A stretch of DNA of 64,000 nucleotides from Heliocidaris erythrogramma (GCA_025617745.1 CM046866.1:12345725-12409724); one strand, 5' to 3'. Shown: positions 12,039-22,550, counted from the first letter of the stretch. Translations and numbers: made by a program. The notes: generated by a model from the letters alone, not told the origin.

Positions 12039-13255
12039 CCTAGGTCACAACCCGCCGTACTTGCAAGTGCGTGCTCTCTGCGTGCAAAAACGTGAGCAAA
12101 ATTTGTGGATCCGTACGTGGTGAGTACTGCCTCCGTACGGACTTGGGGCACGCAGACAAGACGTAGAATTTTTAGTGCAGGAGGAACTTTCGCTGCGTTC
12201 AGGCTGCGGGCGGTCTACGGATTCACCCCCCTCACCTCTACCACCTGGACGGATCATCGCCCATTCCCGCGCGTGCGAGCACTTGAAGTGGGCGCGGCCA
12301 TGTTACTCTTCCGAGAGCGATGTGGTTTATTACACGTTACGCACTGAACATTCTGTACTTGTCTGCGCGTTTTGACCATGGGCGTCCGCATGATTGTACA
12401 CAAATCTGTATTCCAGCTTTCTCTTGATTTTTCAGAAGTGCAACATGGCGGACCACGACTTCACTTTTCTGAGCCAATGAAACGTCCAGGTCGTAGAGGT
12501 CGGTGATTCACCCCCCAGTATGGGTGACGTGCGTTGACGTGCGTGCCCTCTGCTGCTAACGAGCGCACAACGCACGGACTCCGTGAGTTTTTGAAAAATT
12601 TTCCCACATTTACTTACTCTACGGACAACGCACCTAGCACGTGCGTGCTCCGCACGTGATAAGTGCTGGGTCTGTGCTTATTCGGCGCTTCTCCAGTTCA
12701 ATTGTCCAGTGAGCACGCAGAACTCACGTAAACCGCACCGAGGAAGTACGAGCTATTTACAACGCACGTTGTGCGCGCTGATTTCTGCAGCACTTGCATC
12801 ATCAGAACCTGGAGTCTCTGCGTTGGAAAGGGCGGCATGTCTAGCAGCAGCAGCTTTGACTTCTAGCGAACGTCGAAAGTTCTTATAATGTGCCCAACGA
12901 CATAGGGCGGGAAAAACTCAGGTTTATCGCACTTGCACGCACTTACTTCCTGCAAGTCAGTAAGGACACCGTACGTGAAATAAAAGTACGGCCTCCGTAC
13001 GATAACGAGGCAACCGCACGGCGATCGTACGTTGTAAGCACGTTGTAAGCACGTACAACTCACTTACCAGGTGCGCAACGTACGATGCACGCAACCACTC
13101 ACGTCCAGGCGTGGCGCGCGGGCCACGTACTTACACCTTGCGTTGTAGTGCGTGTGAAGTGCGTTGACGTACTCCTTCCCTGCTCTTGCTACTCCCTCCC
13201 ACGTTTTCAGAACACGTACGGACTAAAAACACGCACGGCGGGTTGTGACCTTAGC
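12039..13255. mobile_element. 1.2-kb CpG-rich terminal-inverted-repeat element, non-autonomous
   Basis: The left end reads TAGGTCACAACCCGCCGTAC and the right end contains its complement (GTACGGACT...ACGGCGGGTTGTGACC). TTAAAG lies directly outside both ends (12033-12038 and 13256-13261), a candidate 6-bp target duplication. The interior is much richer in G+C and CpG than the surroundings and is full of ACGTGCGTGC/CGTACG variants in both orientations. No transposase was found. The short ORFs inside (66-80 codons) lie on both strands and look accidental. The superfamily is not assigned. Confidence 0.75.
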
Positions 13256-13604
13256 TTAAAGGGAAATTAACCTCAGCGTATGAATTAGCTTATTTTGAAT
13301 GGTGTAGTATATGCCTCTTATTTGATACATGCAATTTCATGTAAAAACACAGGATATAGATATAAATCACTATTTTCCAGCCAAGTTATCGTCTGCTAGC
13401 AATAATAAGGGGGCTGCCATTACTTTATGTGTACACGAACATATTTTTCATCCCAAGTAAAATTTCCTTCATCGTTAACTTGTAATTGATTTTTAGAGGA
13501 CAAATATATATTAGATAAAGTCACATATTCTGAAATGTAAGTTTAGTTTTATATATTTTTTAAAAGGTCTTAATTTGTTCATAAAAAATATACTTCATAA
13601 AAAA

Positions 13605-13835
13605 TATACGTCAAGGACGGAGAATTGACGTCAAGGACGGAGACAATCGTAACAATACCAAAACAAAGCGAGGAATCTGCTTTACAGGATGGCTATTAGA
13701 ACTCATGGGTCGTCAATTATCTAGGCCCATGGCCAATAACAATCGTAATACAATCAGAACAAAGCGACGTATCTGTTGTAAAGGTAGGCTATTATCAATG
13801 CATATGGTACCTAATGATCCGTGTCATGCACAAAA
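13605..13835 (+). repeat. short tandem duplications (17 bp and about 97 bp)
   Basis: The sequence GACGTCAAGGACGGAGA occurs twice in a row with small changes. Following it, a segment beginning ACAATCGTAACAATACC and containing ACAAAGCGAGGAATCTG recurs about 97 bp later as CAATCGTAATACAATC...ACAAAGCGACGTATCTG. Both look like diverged local tandem duplications. Confidence 0.65.
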
Positions 13836-13940
13836 TGGCAGCCTCCATGGAAAGACGTAGCAGACAATAGGTGCATCTAGAATATCACGTGGGGTTAATT
13901 GTCCTTTAAGCGATGTGTTTTTTTACTTATACATAATACC

Positions 13941-14664
13941 CCCTGTTCAGACGCTATTCAGTTTGTACCGAAACTCGATAAAGAAACGACGTATAAAGAA
14001 TCATCGTATAGCTAACGGGTCGTTCAGACGCATATTGCGACCGTCGTGAAAAAGGTGGTATAGATGCGCAGTTTCCCACTGCGCGTGTTGATATGATCAC
14101 GAGGTATCCGCGGAAGAGAGGTATTAGGCCACCTTTCACGCGCGCGCCCGTTAAGCCCCGCCCAGTTATACCGTTCTATGGTCGCCATACGGACACGGAA
14201 CAGTGATTCTTTATCGAGTTCTAGTTCGAAACGATGCTCTGACCCTCGTTTCGCTATACGTCGTTTCGTTATTAAGCGTTCAAACGCAAAATTTCATCGT
14301 ATAGCTATACCGTTCTAGTATAGCTATACCGTTTTGGTATAGATTTTTGGCGTCTGAACACCCTGTGTTCCGTGTGCGTCTGAACGTATGGCGACCATAG
14401 AACGGTATAACTGGGCGGGGCTTAACAGGAGCGCGCGTGAAAGGTGGAAGAGGAAATCCAGGCAGGGGGGGGGGGGGGGGGGGGGCTAGCGGATACCTCG
14501 TGATCATAACAACACGCGCAGTGGGAAACTGCGCATCTATACCACCTTTTTCACGACGGTTGCAATATGCGTCTGAACGACCCGTTAGCTATACGATGAT
14601 TCTTTATACGTCGTTTCTTTATCGAGTTTCGGTATAAACTGAATAGCGTCTGAACAGGGGGCGA
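13941..14664. mobile_element. 0.72-kb foldback (long inverted repeat) element
   Basis: The left end CCCCCTGTTCAGACGCTATT is mirrored at the right end by AATAGCGTCTGAACAGGGGG. The arms stay complementary for about 280 bp, including the segment with AAACTCGATAAAGAAACGAC, the segment with GGTATAGATGCGCAG and the segment with TTATACCGTTCTATGGTCGC, so most of the element could fold into one hairpin. The right arm is interrupted by 21 G (14465-14485). GTTCAGACG-type motifs recur internally. ORFs in the arms are mirror shadows. No clear target duplication was found. Confidence 0.85.
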
Positions 14665-15110
14665 CTCCTGCTAAACCCGCTGCAAGAAGAGTTTGGAAAC
14701 TCGCTTCTATCTCGTGACTATCTGCGTTCAGACAGCGTTTGGTCTCCACACTATCTGGTCTTCACCAAAATAGCATCGACACCTCGATAGCATTGATGCT
14801 ATCGCTCTACGTGTGAACGTACCTAGTATTATGCCTTGTCAAACAGGCGCAGACGGACAATGGGTGTGTTTACATAATCCTGACAATATCATTTGCCTAT
14901 ATACTTTTGAGAAAGCAATACAATTTTCACAATTTAATAACTTATCATTGAAATAATCATTTGACACCAAATTGCACCCCAAGCCTGGAAAGTTACAAAG
15001 ACATACTTTGGAGTTATAAAGATTGTAATGACAAAAAGTGTTTTTTCTCTACATCCAGAACAGTTTGGGCAGCAAAGCTTGGTTTAGGGGCACTTTGGTG
15101 TTTTTTCATG
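14665..15110. other. unique noncoding DNA, no gene seen
   Basis: No coding signal. A short palindromic patch around ATAGCATTGATGCTAT lies near 14796-14812, and a GTTCAGAC motif like that of the preceding foldback lies near 14727. Confidence 0.45.
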
Positions 15111-15117
15111 GGCGTGT

Positions 15118-15395
15118 TACACCCCCTTCCAGATGGAAATCTTTGTTAGTTTTTATGTTTTTGTAATGTGCAGCCATACCTCTCCCTTTTGACAAAATTT
15201 GGTCCATGGGCCTTGAGGGGAAACATTTGCCCCAAATTTTAGGGGCCGTTTGACAACCCATCCCGATGGAAAAAATTGTCCGTTTTTTGTGTTTTGGTAA
15301 TGTACAGTCATACACCTTCCTTTTGACAAAGTTTGGCACATATGTTAGATGGGTTGAAATCGACCCGACTTTGGGGCCATTTTTTTTTGGGGGGG
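15118..15395 (+). repeat. two-copy diverged tandem repeat, period about 134 bp
   Basis: The motifs AGATGGAAATCTTTGTTAGT, GTAATGTGCAGCCATAC and CTTTTGACAAAATTTGG of the first copy recur about 134 bp later as CGATGGAAAAAATTGTCCG, GTAATGTACAGTCATAC and CTTTTGACAAAGTTTGG. Short ORFs overlap on the minus strand only because the repeat is read through. Confidence 0.75.
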
Positions 15396-15400
15396 GGGGG

Positions 15401-16129
15401 CTCTGGGGCCATTCCCGGCGGCCTCGTGCGATCTGACAAGCCTTTTGTGAATGACATGGATTGTCTATAAAGTAACTTTAAGGGGTTAAATCTCAAATGT
15501 AAAATGGGGTGACTATTTCCGGACAGGCTCCTCGTCCAATAACTTTGGTTCGGTTCTTTACATTAAAAAAAAGTCTTGGTCCGTCGTCTTTAATAGGACC
15601 TTACTCAGCACTAAAACATCCAGGGATATTTGCACAGATCCAAGGCAAGAGAGAAAAGCTATAAAAAATAAAACAATGTTTTCTTTTTAAAATTCCCCCT
15701 ATTTTGGGGGGCTGACCATCGGGTTTTTGTTCCATTTACCTATTATAATTTTTTCTGGCACTTCCCCTTGGGGATAACAGGAAGCGCTATTGAGTTCACA
15801 AAATAATGCTCCAAACAAGCATCAGAGAGTCACTAAAATAACTGCCAAGAGAACTGACGGTGTGTTCTCACGGAGACATTTCGGTGATTTTTGTGATTTC
15901 AATTAAAGGTAACAATTAAATTTATGGAGTAATAATTCGAATGATTACATTATCATGCATGAATAAGACTTAAAATGACATTTTAAAGGTGACATTGTCA
16001 AAAGAATAATAAGAATGCATAAATAAACTATACGAATTAATTTCCATCAGTAGTGGAATAATTCATAAGGTATTTTTGTACTGGTTATCTTAACTCGTTG
16101 CTTGCCACGTAAATACTCTGTTTTGTGTT
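15401..16129. other. unique noncoding DNA, no gene seen
   Basis: AT-rich, with no coding signal or recognised repeat. Confidence 0.45.
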
Positions 16130-16726
16130 AATGGAGTACTCCGGCCTGAAAATAATATTAATCGAATGAATAGAGTAAAATTAAAGAAGCAAAACACTGA
16201 AAATTTCATCGAAATCCGATAAAAAAAATTTTTAAGTTTTGCATTATGTTGGGAAACAGTTCTATGCATGTCATCATGAATATGTAATGAGTGAGCTGAT
16301 GATGTCACGTCCCCACTTTCCTTTTTTAACTATATTATATGAAATCTTCATTTTTTCATTTTTTCATACATGTCTATAAAAAATATCTCCCTTGTAACAA
16401 AATAAGTTACAGCAATGATGAACTTACACATTAAATAAGGAGTCAGTCCTTTTAGTTATAGGCTTGGAGCAGAAAATTTGAATAATTGCAATTTCATATA
16501 ATAAAATACAAAAGAAAAAGTGGGGATATGACATCATCAGCTCACTCACTGCATATTCATGATGACGTGCACATATTAACTGTTTTACCAAAATAATGCA
16601 AAACTTAAAATTCCATAACTTCATTATTTTTCATCCGATTGCGATGAAATTTTCAGTGATTTGTTTGTTTAATTTTACTCTATTTATTCAATTCATATTA
16701 ATTTCAGGCCGGAGTACCCCTTTAAG
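16130..16726. mobile_element. 0.6-kb foldback / MITE-like element
   Basis: The left end GGAGTACTCCGGCCTGAAA is mirrored at the right by TTTCAGGCCGGAGTACCCC. The arms remain imperfectly complementary inward: AATAGAGTAAAATTAAA versus TTTAATTTTACTCTATTTA, the CATCATGAATATGTAATGAG region, and the GATGATGTCACGTCCCC region versus GGGGATATGACATCATC. The centre is AT-rich. No ORF of significance, so it is non-autonomous. Confidence 0.85.
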
Positions 16727-16870
16727 TCTATGCTAAATGGCAGAATGGCACAGTAAGTGTTCAAATACCAAACATGTTTGATAAGTCAAGCCTCGGCTTA
16801 TTATGAAAACCCTCTTGTTTGATTTCTCTTTCTATAATCCTACTGTTAGCCTTGTAGTTTAAGATATATT

Positions 16871-17263
16871 AAAGGCATTGAGTAACTTTGTGGAGGCTTG
16901 ATTTAATAAATTGTTGAATATTGATATCTGTCTTGTATAATGATGTTCAGAATGATAAATAAATAGCCAGGCATAGAAATGTTTTCAAATATATAATGCC
17001 ATTATTAAGATATCTGCGACTGAATACTCCCATTTACGAAAGCGTATGGCCATACGCTTTAGTCTAACACCGAGTCAATGGGGAAAATGAGTCTGGCATT
17101 TTCCGGTCACTTGCATATGTTTACTTTTGTGAAGCACATGATGATTTTGAAGTGCTTTTTTCCACATGGGCTTCATTTTACACCATATTACATACACTGA
17201 TAACATGTAAGGCCAGAAAGCTCAGATTTTATCAATCCTCCACAAAGTTACTCAATCACTTTA
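16871..17263. mobile_element. inverted-repeat element with perfect 22-bp palindrome
   Basis: GCATTGAGTAACTTTGTGG near 16876-16895 is mirrored by CCACAAAGTTACTCAATCAC near 17239-17258, giving ends of about 25 bp. Between them, at 17039-17060, lies a perfect palindrome made of AAAGCGTATGG and its complement. The size and structure suit a small non-autonomous element. No target duplication was identified. Confidence 0.6.
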
Positions 17264-17355
17264 ATGTCATGATGTTCCATTGTATTGTATATCGCATAAT
17301 TTCTATAACGTATGCATTCCATTATTTGATGAATTGAGAAATCAAGCAGAAATCA

Positions 17356-17375
17356 ATCAATCAATCAATCAAGTA
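17356..17375 (+). repeat. (AATC)n microsatellite
   Basis: Five tandem AATC units (CAATCAATCAATCAATCAAG). Confidence 0.85.
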
Positions 17376-17832
17376 TCCCTCATTTTCCCCAAAAATGTTT
17401 ACCTGGATGCCTGGTGAGATCTCATATCGTATTGACCAGAACAATAGAACAATTACAATCATTCAAATTTACTTAAAATCAGTTCCTCTCGAAATGCAGG
17501 TCCATTACCATAACTCAGAATTAAGTAAAATACGGAAAGTGTCCATGGGAACACACGTTGGTTGTGCTTTTCTTTCCCCTCTCCTGCCCTAAGGTGTGTC
17601 GTATACTCTGGCCTAGAATTGTCTTAATGGGTGATTCCGCGGTACACTGGCCGCCATTATTGAGCAAAATCGGGTTACTTTGAAACCCGTTTGCTCGCTG
17701 GAGGCGGTGTTGTGTCACTAACACTGAAATAAGGTATATTCAAGATTTCTTGAGATTTCTTAAAAGGGCGCGTACTTCAATCAGAGACAACTTTAATTAT
17801 TATGTGAAACCTCTTGCCAAGCTTGTGATTCG

Positions 17833-17920
17833 TTTCCAAGAATTCTACCGGTTGGCAAATCCGGAGGTCTCGGGTTCAAGTCCCGCTGGAATCCCGTTTT
17901 CTTTGCTCATTTTTCACTTC
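17833..17920 (+). pseudogene. chimeric fragment: 28 bp of 18.97-kb sequence fused to a tRNA 3' half plus trailer
   Basis: Positions 17833-17860 are identical to 18973-19000 (TTTCCAAGAATTC...TTGGCAAAT). Without a break, 17858-17920 are then identical to 18146-18208, which is the tRNA-Ala-like gene from just after the anticodon through its 3' end, its TTTT terminator and about 20 bp of flank. The two parts share AAT at the joint. This is a mosaic built from two places within 1.2 kb, as in template switching during repair or replication. It cannot encode a tRNA because the 5' half is missing. Confidence 0.8.
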
Positions 17921-18109
17921 ATTATATATTTCTGGTCAGTTTCCCCTACTCGAATTTATTAAATATACAAAAAGCTGCATCACCTAACCGTGATCCCACG
18001 CATTTATCCCCAAGTTGATTACGATCCTTCGGGTTTATGTCTGGTTTCTATAGCTTCTGACCACACGAGCATTGAAAACTGGGGTTTCTGGGACGAACAC
18101 GTACTGGGG

Positions 18110-18181
18110 TATTCCATAGCTCAGTCGGTAGAGCGCCGGTCTAGCAATCCGGAGGTCTCGGGTTCAAGTCCCGCTGGAATC
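18110..18181 (+). tRNA. tRNA-Ala(AGC)-like gene, possibly a pseudogene
   Basis: A complete cloverleaf can be drawn. The acceptor is TATTCCA/TGGAATC with the outermost pair mismatched. The D arm is GCTC/GAGC with loop AGTCGGTA. The anticodon stem is CCGGT/TCCGG with its inner pair mismatched, and the loop CTAGCAA gives anticodon AGC at 18143-18145. The T arm has loop TTCAAGT. The A box (TAGCTCAGTCGG) and B box (GGTTCAAGTCC) are intact, and GTTTTCT follows as a Pol III terminator. Three stem-end mismatches (acceptor, anticodon and T stem) make a pseudogene or a tRNA-like SINE head possible. Confidence 0.6.
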
Positions 18182-18244
18182 CCGTTTTCTTTGCTCATTT
18201 TTCACTTCGTTTCAAGAGAGTAAGGAAAAGTATGTACTTATTCA

Positions 18245-18265
18245 GATTCAGATTCAGATTTATAG
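18245..18265 (+). repeat. (TTCAGA)n microsatellite
   Basis: Three tandem copies of the hexamer ATTCAG (TTCAGATTCAGATTCAGA). Confidence 0.8.
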
Positions 18266-18591
18266 TGTTATAAGAACATATGATCTTTTTGAAATAAAAA
18301 ATAAACAAACCCAGCCCTGCAGACGTATTTATTAATTAACAAAAAATATTGCGCAAGGAGAAATAATCCCATTTATACAGAGATAAATAAATCTTTGATT
18401 TTACGTATAAGCTTGTCTATCTTGATGTAGACAAATAAGTCCAAACTTAACAGACTTAATTTTTCTTTCCCTCCCCTGCCTTCAGGTGTAATAAATAACG
18501 AATTCCGTGAGAGAGTAGTAAAATTCGAATTTTCGCCCATAGGGCTTCATCAGGAAATTATGAAATTTATTTGAATAGCATCCTACATAGC

Positions 18592-18596
<5 letters not shown>

Positions 18597-18633
<37 letters not shown>
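18597..18633. repeat. (AT)n microsatellite
   Basis: About 18 uninterrupted AT dinucleotides. Confidence 0.95.
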
Positions 18634-18637
<4 letters not shown>

Positions 18638-19835
18638 CATATCCGTTAAAGTTTCATGTTTAAGGACTAGCGGTTATTAAGGAAATTGTATCCACAAATT
18701 TTCGAAAGGAACATCTTCCTTTATCAAGAAAAAAAAAGTTTAATGCGATAATGCGTTATATATCTTGATATTCAAATCATAACTTTTGTAAGAGTGTCTT
18801 GGTGAATAAATACTACATTGTTTCTCATGCGATGGGTAATCCGTTCTGACGTCTCTTATGAATTAATGCATGTTTAAATGTGATCAGATTATGACAGAAG
18901 ACTTATTTGAAAAGTATCCTGTCATCTTAAGAAATCTCTCAGAAATCTCTCAGATAATGGAGATGCAAATGCTTTCCAAGAATTCTACCGGTTGGCAAAT
19001 ATCTTTCTGAATTTTTAGATTATACTCTCTTTGTCGATAAATTCAGTGCAACAGGATAATGCAGATAATGTGTGCAAATCCATGTCTGATACAAGTCGGG
19101 AAAAATGTAACTATCAAAGAAGCTTTAGGCTGCACATATATATTGGTATTAACAAAGAAGTAGAGACATATTTCAAAAGATAAACATTTAATGAAATGAG
19201 ATTTTTCATATTTTTAACTCGTTAACTGGCTTACAGGGCTTCGCAATTAATGTGGATTCGTTATAAAGACATATAAAGACAACCGCAAAAAAGTATCTGT
19301 ACATTCAAACTGGTGGAGATATTATTTTTCTACTCCATATTTGTCTCCACTGGTAAATGTATTACAAAACACATTTCAGAACATGGTAACATACAGCGGT
19401 GAAATACGTTGGGGGGGGGGGGGGGAGGTGCGATGCTTAAGAGCATCGGGGTTCCTCCCGTCCTCGTCAATCTCTTAATGAAAGTGGAGAATGTTCTCAA
19501 ATTTCGTTTTTATTAATGGCATTGCTTCCACAAACTGCAGCTTCAAGAGATGGGAGCTCACGCTCGCTTCTCTTTTGCTCCAACCGACGTAAACACCCAC
19601 GGGGTCTCCTTCAGAAAGAAGATAAAAGGTGAAGGCTTCCCGAATTCTCTGATATGATCAGCTTATGCACGACTCTCTTTCCTGTCATATGCAAAATAGG
19701 GAATATTAAAGCGAGTGAATAAATCAGTAGTGAGACCTGTCTTATGATGCCCGTGGTAGCTTCGGTGCCCTATCTTAATGATTGTCGATACTGAGGGTGT
19801 TATAATTACAAAACTACGTACGTTTGCAAAAATTA
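18634..19835. other. unique noncoding DNA, no gene seen
   Basis: No coding signal. It contains, at 18973-19000, the sequence reused in the chimeric fragment at 17833, and a run of 15 G at 19411-19425. Confidence 0.45.
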
Positions 19836-20733
19836 TTATAGTTTGAAGTCCCCTATCTGAAACGTTTGGTACAACTTAAGAGAGTTCCGTAAATGGACAG
19901 CAGTTGGAATGAAACTTCTGTCCATTGTACAGGTTTTAGGTGGAGGCAAGGAGAGGGCATGGTGAGGCATAGATATACTAGAGCGGGTGACTCTGCGCCT
20001 TTCGTATGGTGGTGGCAACATAGATTTTAAGTCTGATGGTTTAGACTTTGGATAGTCCACTGCAAATGCCTCATACGTCCCCATGATTTGGAGAGACTCA
20101 TTGTCTAGTTGGCATACTCCACGACACCCCGGACTTGTCATTTTGTACACTCTTGCTCTTCATTTGGTGTTGATGAACCTTCCTCAATGCTCCGATCCTC
20201 TGGCTAGTGGATACAGCAGACAGATGTTTGGCCCACACCAGCTTGCTGTCTATGGGTACACCGTACACGTATAATTTCGAGATGGTCTTTGAATTCCAAT
20301 CCATGATTACCAAATTGGAGATTAAAGTTGGATAGGATTCTCTTCCGTGATATCACCATAGTCTTTCACTTAGTTGGTAAGGTAAAGGTAACTTTCAATT
20401 CATCTGCTCCAGGCTTTTATTCTAACTTCCTGTTCAAGCTAGCAAGTGAGTCCCTCTCTTCAGCTGATGTTATTGGAGTGTAGAGAGTAGAGTCGTCAGC
20501 ATTGTTCTTGCATAAATTGATAAGATCATATCAATGCAAACTGAGAAGAGAAGTGGTCCGAGAACTGAACTCTGAGGTACAGGTTCACTTACACGTCCAG
20601 TATATGGGATACCTACCCAGAAAGAACGGCTTTGATTGATCTTCTAGAGAGGTACCCCTGAAGCCAGGTGAACAGAATACTAGACACACCCTTTGCTAGT
20701 AGCTTAGCAAGTTAGTTTATTCTGTCGAATGCT
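19836..20733 (-). pseudogene. LINE-type reverse transcriptase remnant (3' part of ORF2)
   Basis: Read on the minus strand, broken reading frames carry reverse transcriptase landmarks in the expected order: AFDRIN near 20732-20715 (palm motif A region), a YLSRRSIKAV-like segment, PQSSVLGPLLF near 20578-20544, and the catalytic NADDSTLY at 20503-20480. Then come VYGVPIDSKLVWAKHL and TSQRIGALRKV near 20260-20180, and finally a C-terminal TRSS...DRSFIPTAV segment near 19990-19890. In CR1/Jockey-like LINEs this last segment matches the common tRs...SFiPravrlWN ending, with the usual Trp lost here. Several frameshifts and stops show it is dead. The endonuclease and the rest of the RT upstream are missing. 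The clade is inferred from motif style only. Confidence 0.8.
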
Positions 20734-20782
20734 TATTATGACTGCGGTCGGGGGTAAAGCTTCGAAATTGAGCGAGGGTAAC

Positions 20783-21154
20783 TACGGAAGCGTTAAAGTG
20801 CCATTCTACTTGACAACATGACCAGATATTTCATCTGGTCAAGTCGACGTAATATCTATATCATGTCGACATGTAAAGATATTTAACTTGCCATGTCAAC
20901 TTATCAACTGCTATAAGTCGACATGGCGAAATGAATTATCTTGCCAAGTCGACTTCCCAAAAAGTACGACATAAACTTTTTGTGAAGTCAACTTCACAAG
21001 ATTTTTTTTGCGATGTCGACTAATAAAAGTTGATAATTCGACATGGTAAGTTAAATATCTTTACTTGTCGACATGATATGGATATTAAGTCGACTTGACA
21101 AGATGAAATATTTCGTCATGTCGTCAAGTAGAATGGCACTTTAACGCTTCCGTA
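20783..21154. mobile_element. 372-bp MITE with 6-bp target duplications
   Basis: The ends are perfect inverted repeats: TACGGAAGCGTTAAAGTGCC at the left and its complement at the right, continuing through CATTCTACTTGAC. GGTAAC flanks both sides (20777-20782 and 21155-21160), a 6-bp target duplication. Complementarity continues inward with mismatches, and the arms repeat a GTCGACATG/AAGTCGACTT motif about ten times. No ORF. It sits about 50 bp from the broken end of the LINE remnant. Confidence 0.9.
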
Positions 21155-21160
21155 GGTAAC

Positions 21161-22180
21161 AACATGGGTATGTTTATGTTACATTTTGGCTCAGATATAT
21201 CTAGCCCCTCTCTCTCTCTTTTGCCTGTTTCTTTATGTATATGTGTCTAACTATGTGTCCAAGTAAACATTGTTAACACATATTTACTGTCATGCATATC
21301 GAGAATCTCTATCCAATTACCTTAATCAATAACAACCTGCTGCGTACAATCCAATTCGAGAGGAAAGCTGTTACAGTACCGAGCGGATCTGTTGTCAGCA
21401 GGGAAACACAATGAATTTTCTGCGTTTCCCCCGTATCGATGTTGCGCCTATTGATCTAGGCAAAAAAAAAAAAATTGTTGTCAAAAGGCTCCTAGAGCGG
21501 ACAAGCAATGGTCGCTAATATTAATTGCTACCATTTGAAAAGAAAAGCTATATTAATGCACGATTCAACTTGGGGGAGGATTTTTTAAAATATAGTTAGT
21601 TTTTTATACGAAATAGATTTAGTAACAATTTTAAATACAAACCTTTGTTTTCCTTGGATTTTCCTCTATACAGCCTGGTATTCCTTCCACGGTAGTAATT
21701 AAATTGAATTTAATATAGGGATTTTTTGAAAATACCAATGCAAAATGCCAGCACATGTTTCCATTTTCTCAGTCCTCTACTTACATAATCATGTTATGGT
21801 CTTAAGAACACACTCTGTGGTTATGGTTAAGCGCCTGTTTGCATCATTGATATGTTGGGAAAAAATTAATTACTGCTCAGACATATTGCAACACACCAGG
21901 CCAGTGAAGCACATCTCCACTCCTTGATGTAATTTGACGGCGAGATCAAGACGGAAACATAATCCAAAAATGACCGATCGACGTACGCCCGAGGCTGGGT
22001 TCCAACTTTGCCGGTCATTATATCCCCAACCCTTAGCCTGATTATTCGAGATCAACCAACATTTACCAACCTGTTTCTTAAGGGGATAGTCCATCTTATA
22101 TACATATATATAAATATATCTCTAAAGATTTATGTATTTCTTCAAGTGTTATTGTAATGTAATACAACCAATACAGTGCG
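21161..22180. other. unique noncoding DNA, no gene seen
   Basis: No coding signal. A short (CT)n lies near 21210 and a 12-A run near 21461. ORFs here are short and on opposite strands. Confidence 0.45.
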
Positions 22181-22182
22181 TC

Positions 22183-22550
22183 CCAGAAAAAGTTTTGGCT
22201 GGTATCGGCACAGTTGAGAGTCATGCAAAGGCTCCGATATGTTCATATTTTGATCAGTAACAGACAATTTATGAACCAACATGTTTAGTTCTCTGTGTAC
22301 TTAGGTATCTAATCAACATTATTATGCTCCAGTGAGCTATTAACTACTTAATCAAGTTGGGTTTTTTTTTAAATATTCATTTTGGCAATGTTTAATTCAA
22401 TCTGGCTTTCTCAGTCAACCATAAACTTTTTGATGGGATATGTCAGGACATACAGAAAACAACGCCAATTCTTTGATAAATTGCATTTTAATAATTAGAA
22501 TATGAAAATCTCTAAGCCTTTTCAAGACTCTCAACCTTGCCGATACCAGC
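22183..22550. mobile_element. mariner-like inverted-repeat element, right end incomplete
   Basis: CTGGTATCGGCACAGTTGAG at 22199 onward is mirrored by a sequence ending CTTGCCGATACCAG at 22549. The arms match for about 35 bp. Outside the left arm stands CAGTGCGTCCCAGAAAAA preceded by TA, a terminus style common in Tc1/mariner MITEs. The matching outer end was not found on the right, so the element appears truncated or diverged there. Confidence 0.65.

Noticed and set aside
12045-12375. Three overlapping ORFs of 66-80 codons on both strands
   Set aside because: They sit in the CpG-rich TIR element, where stop codons are rare by composition; no transposase motif.
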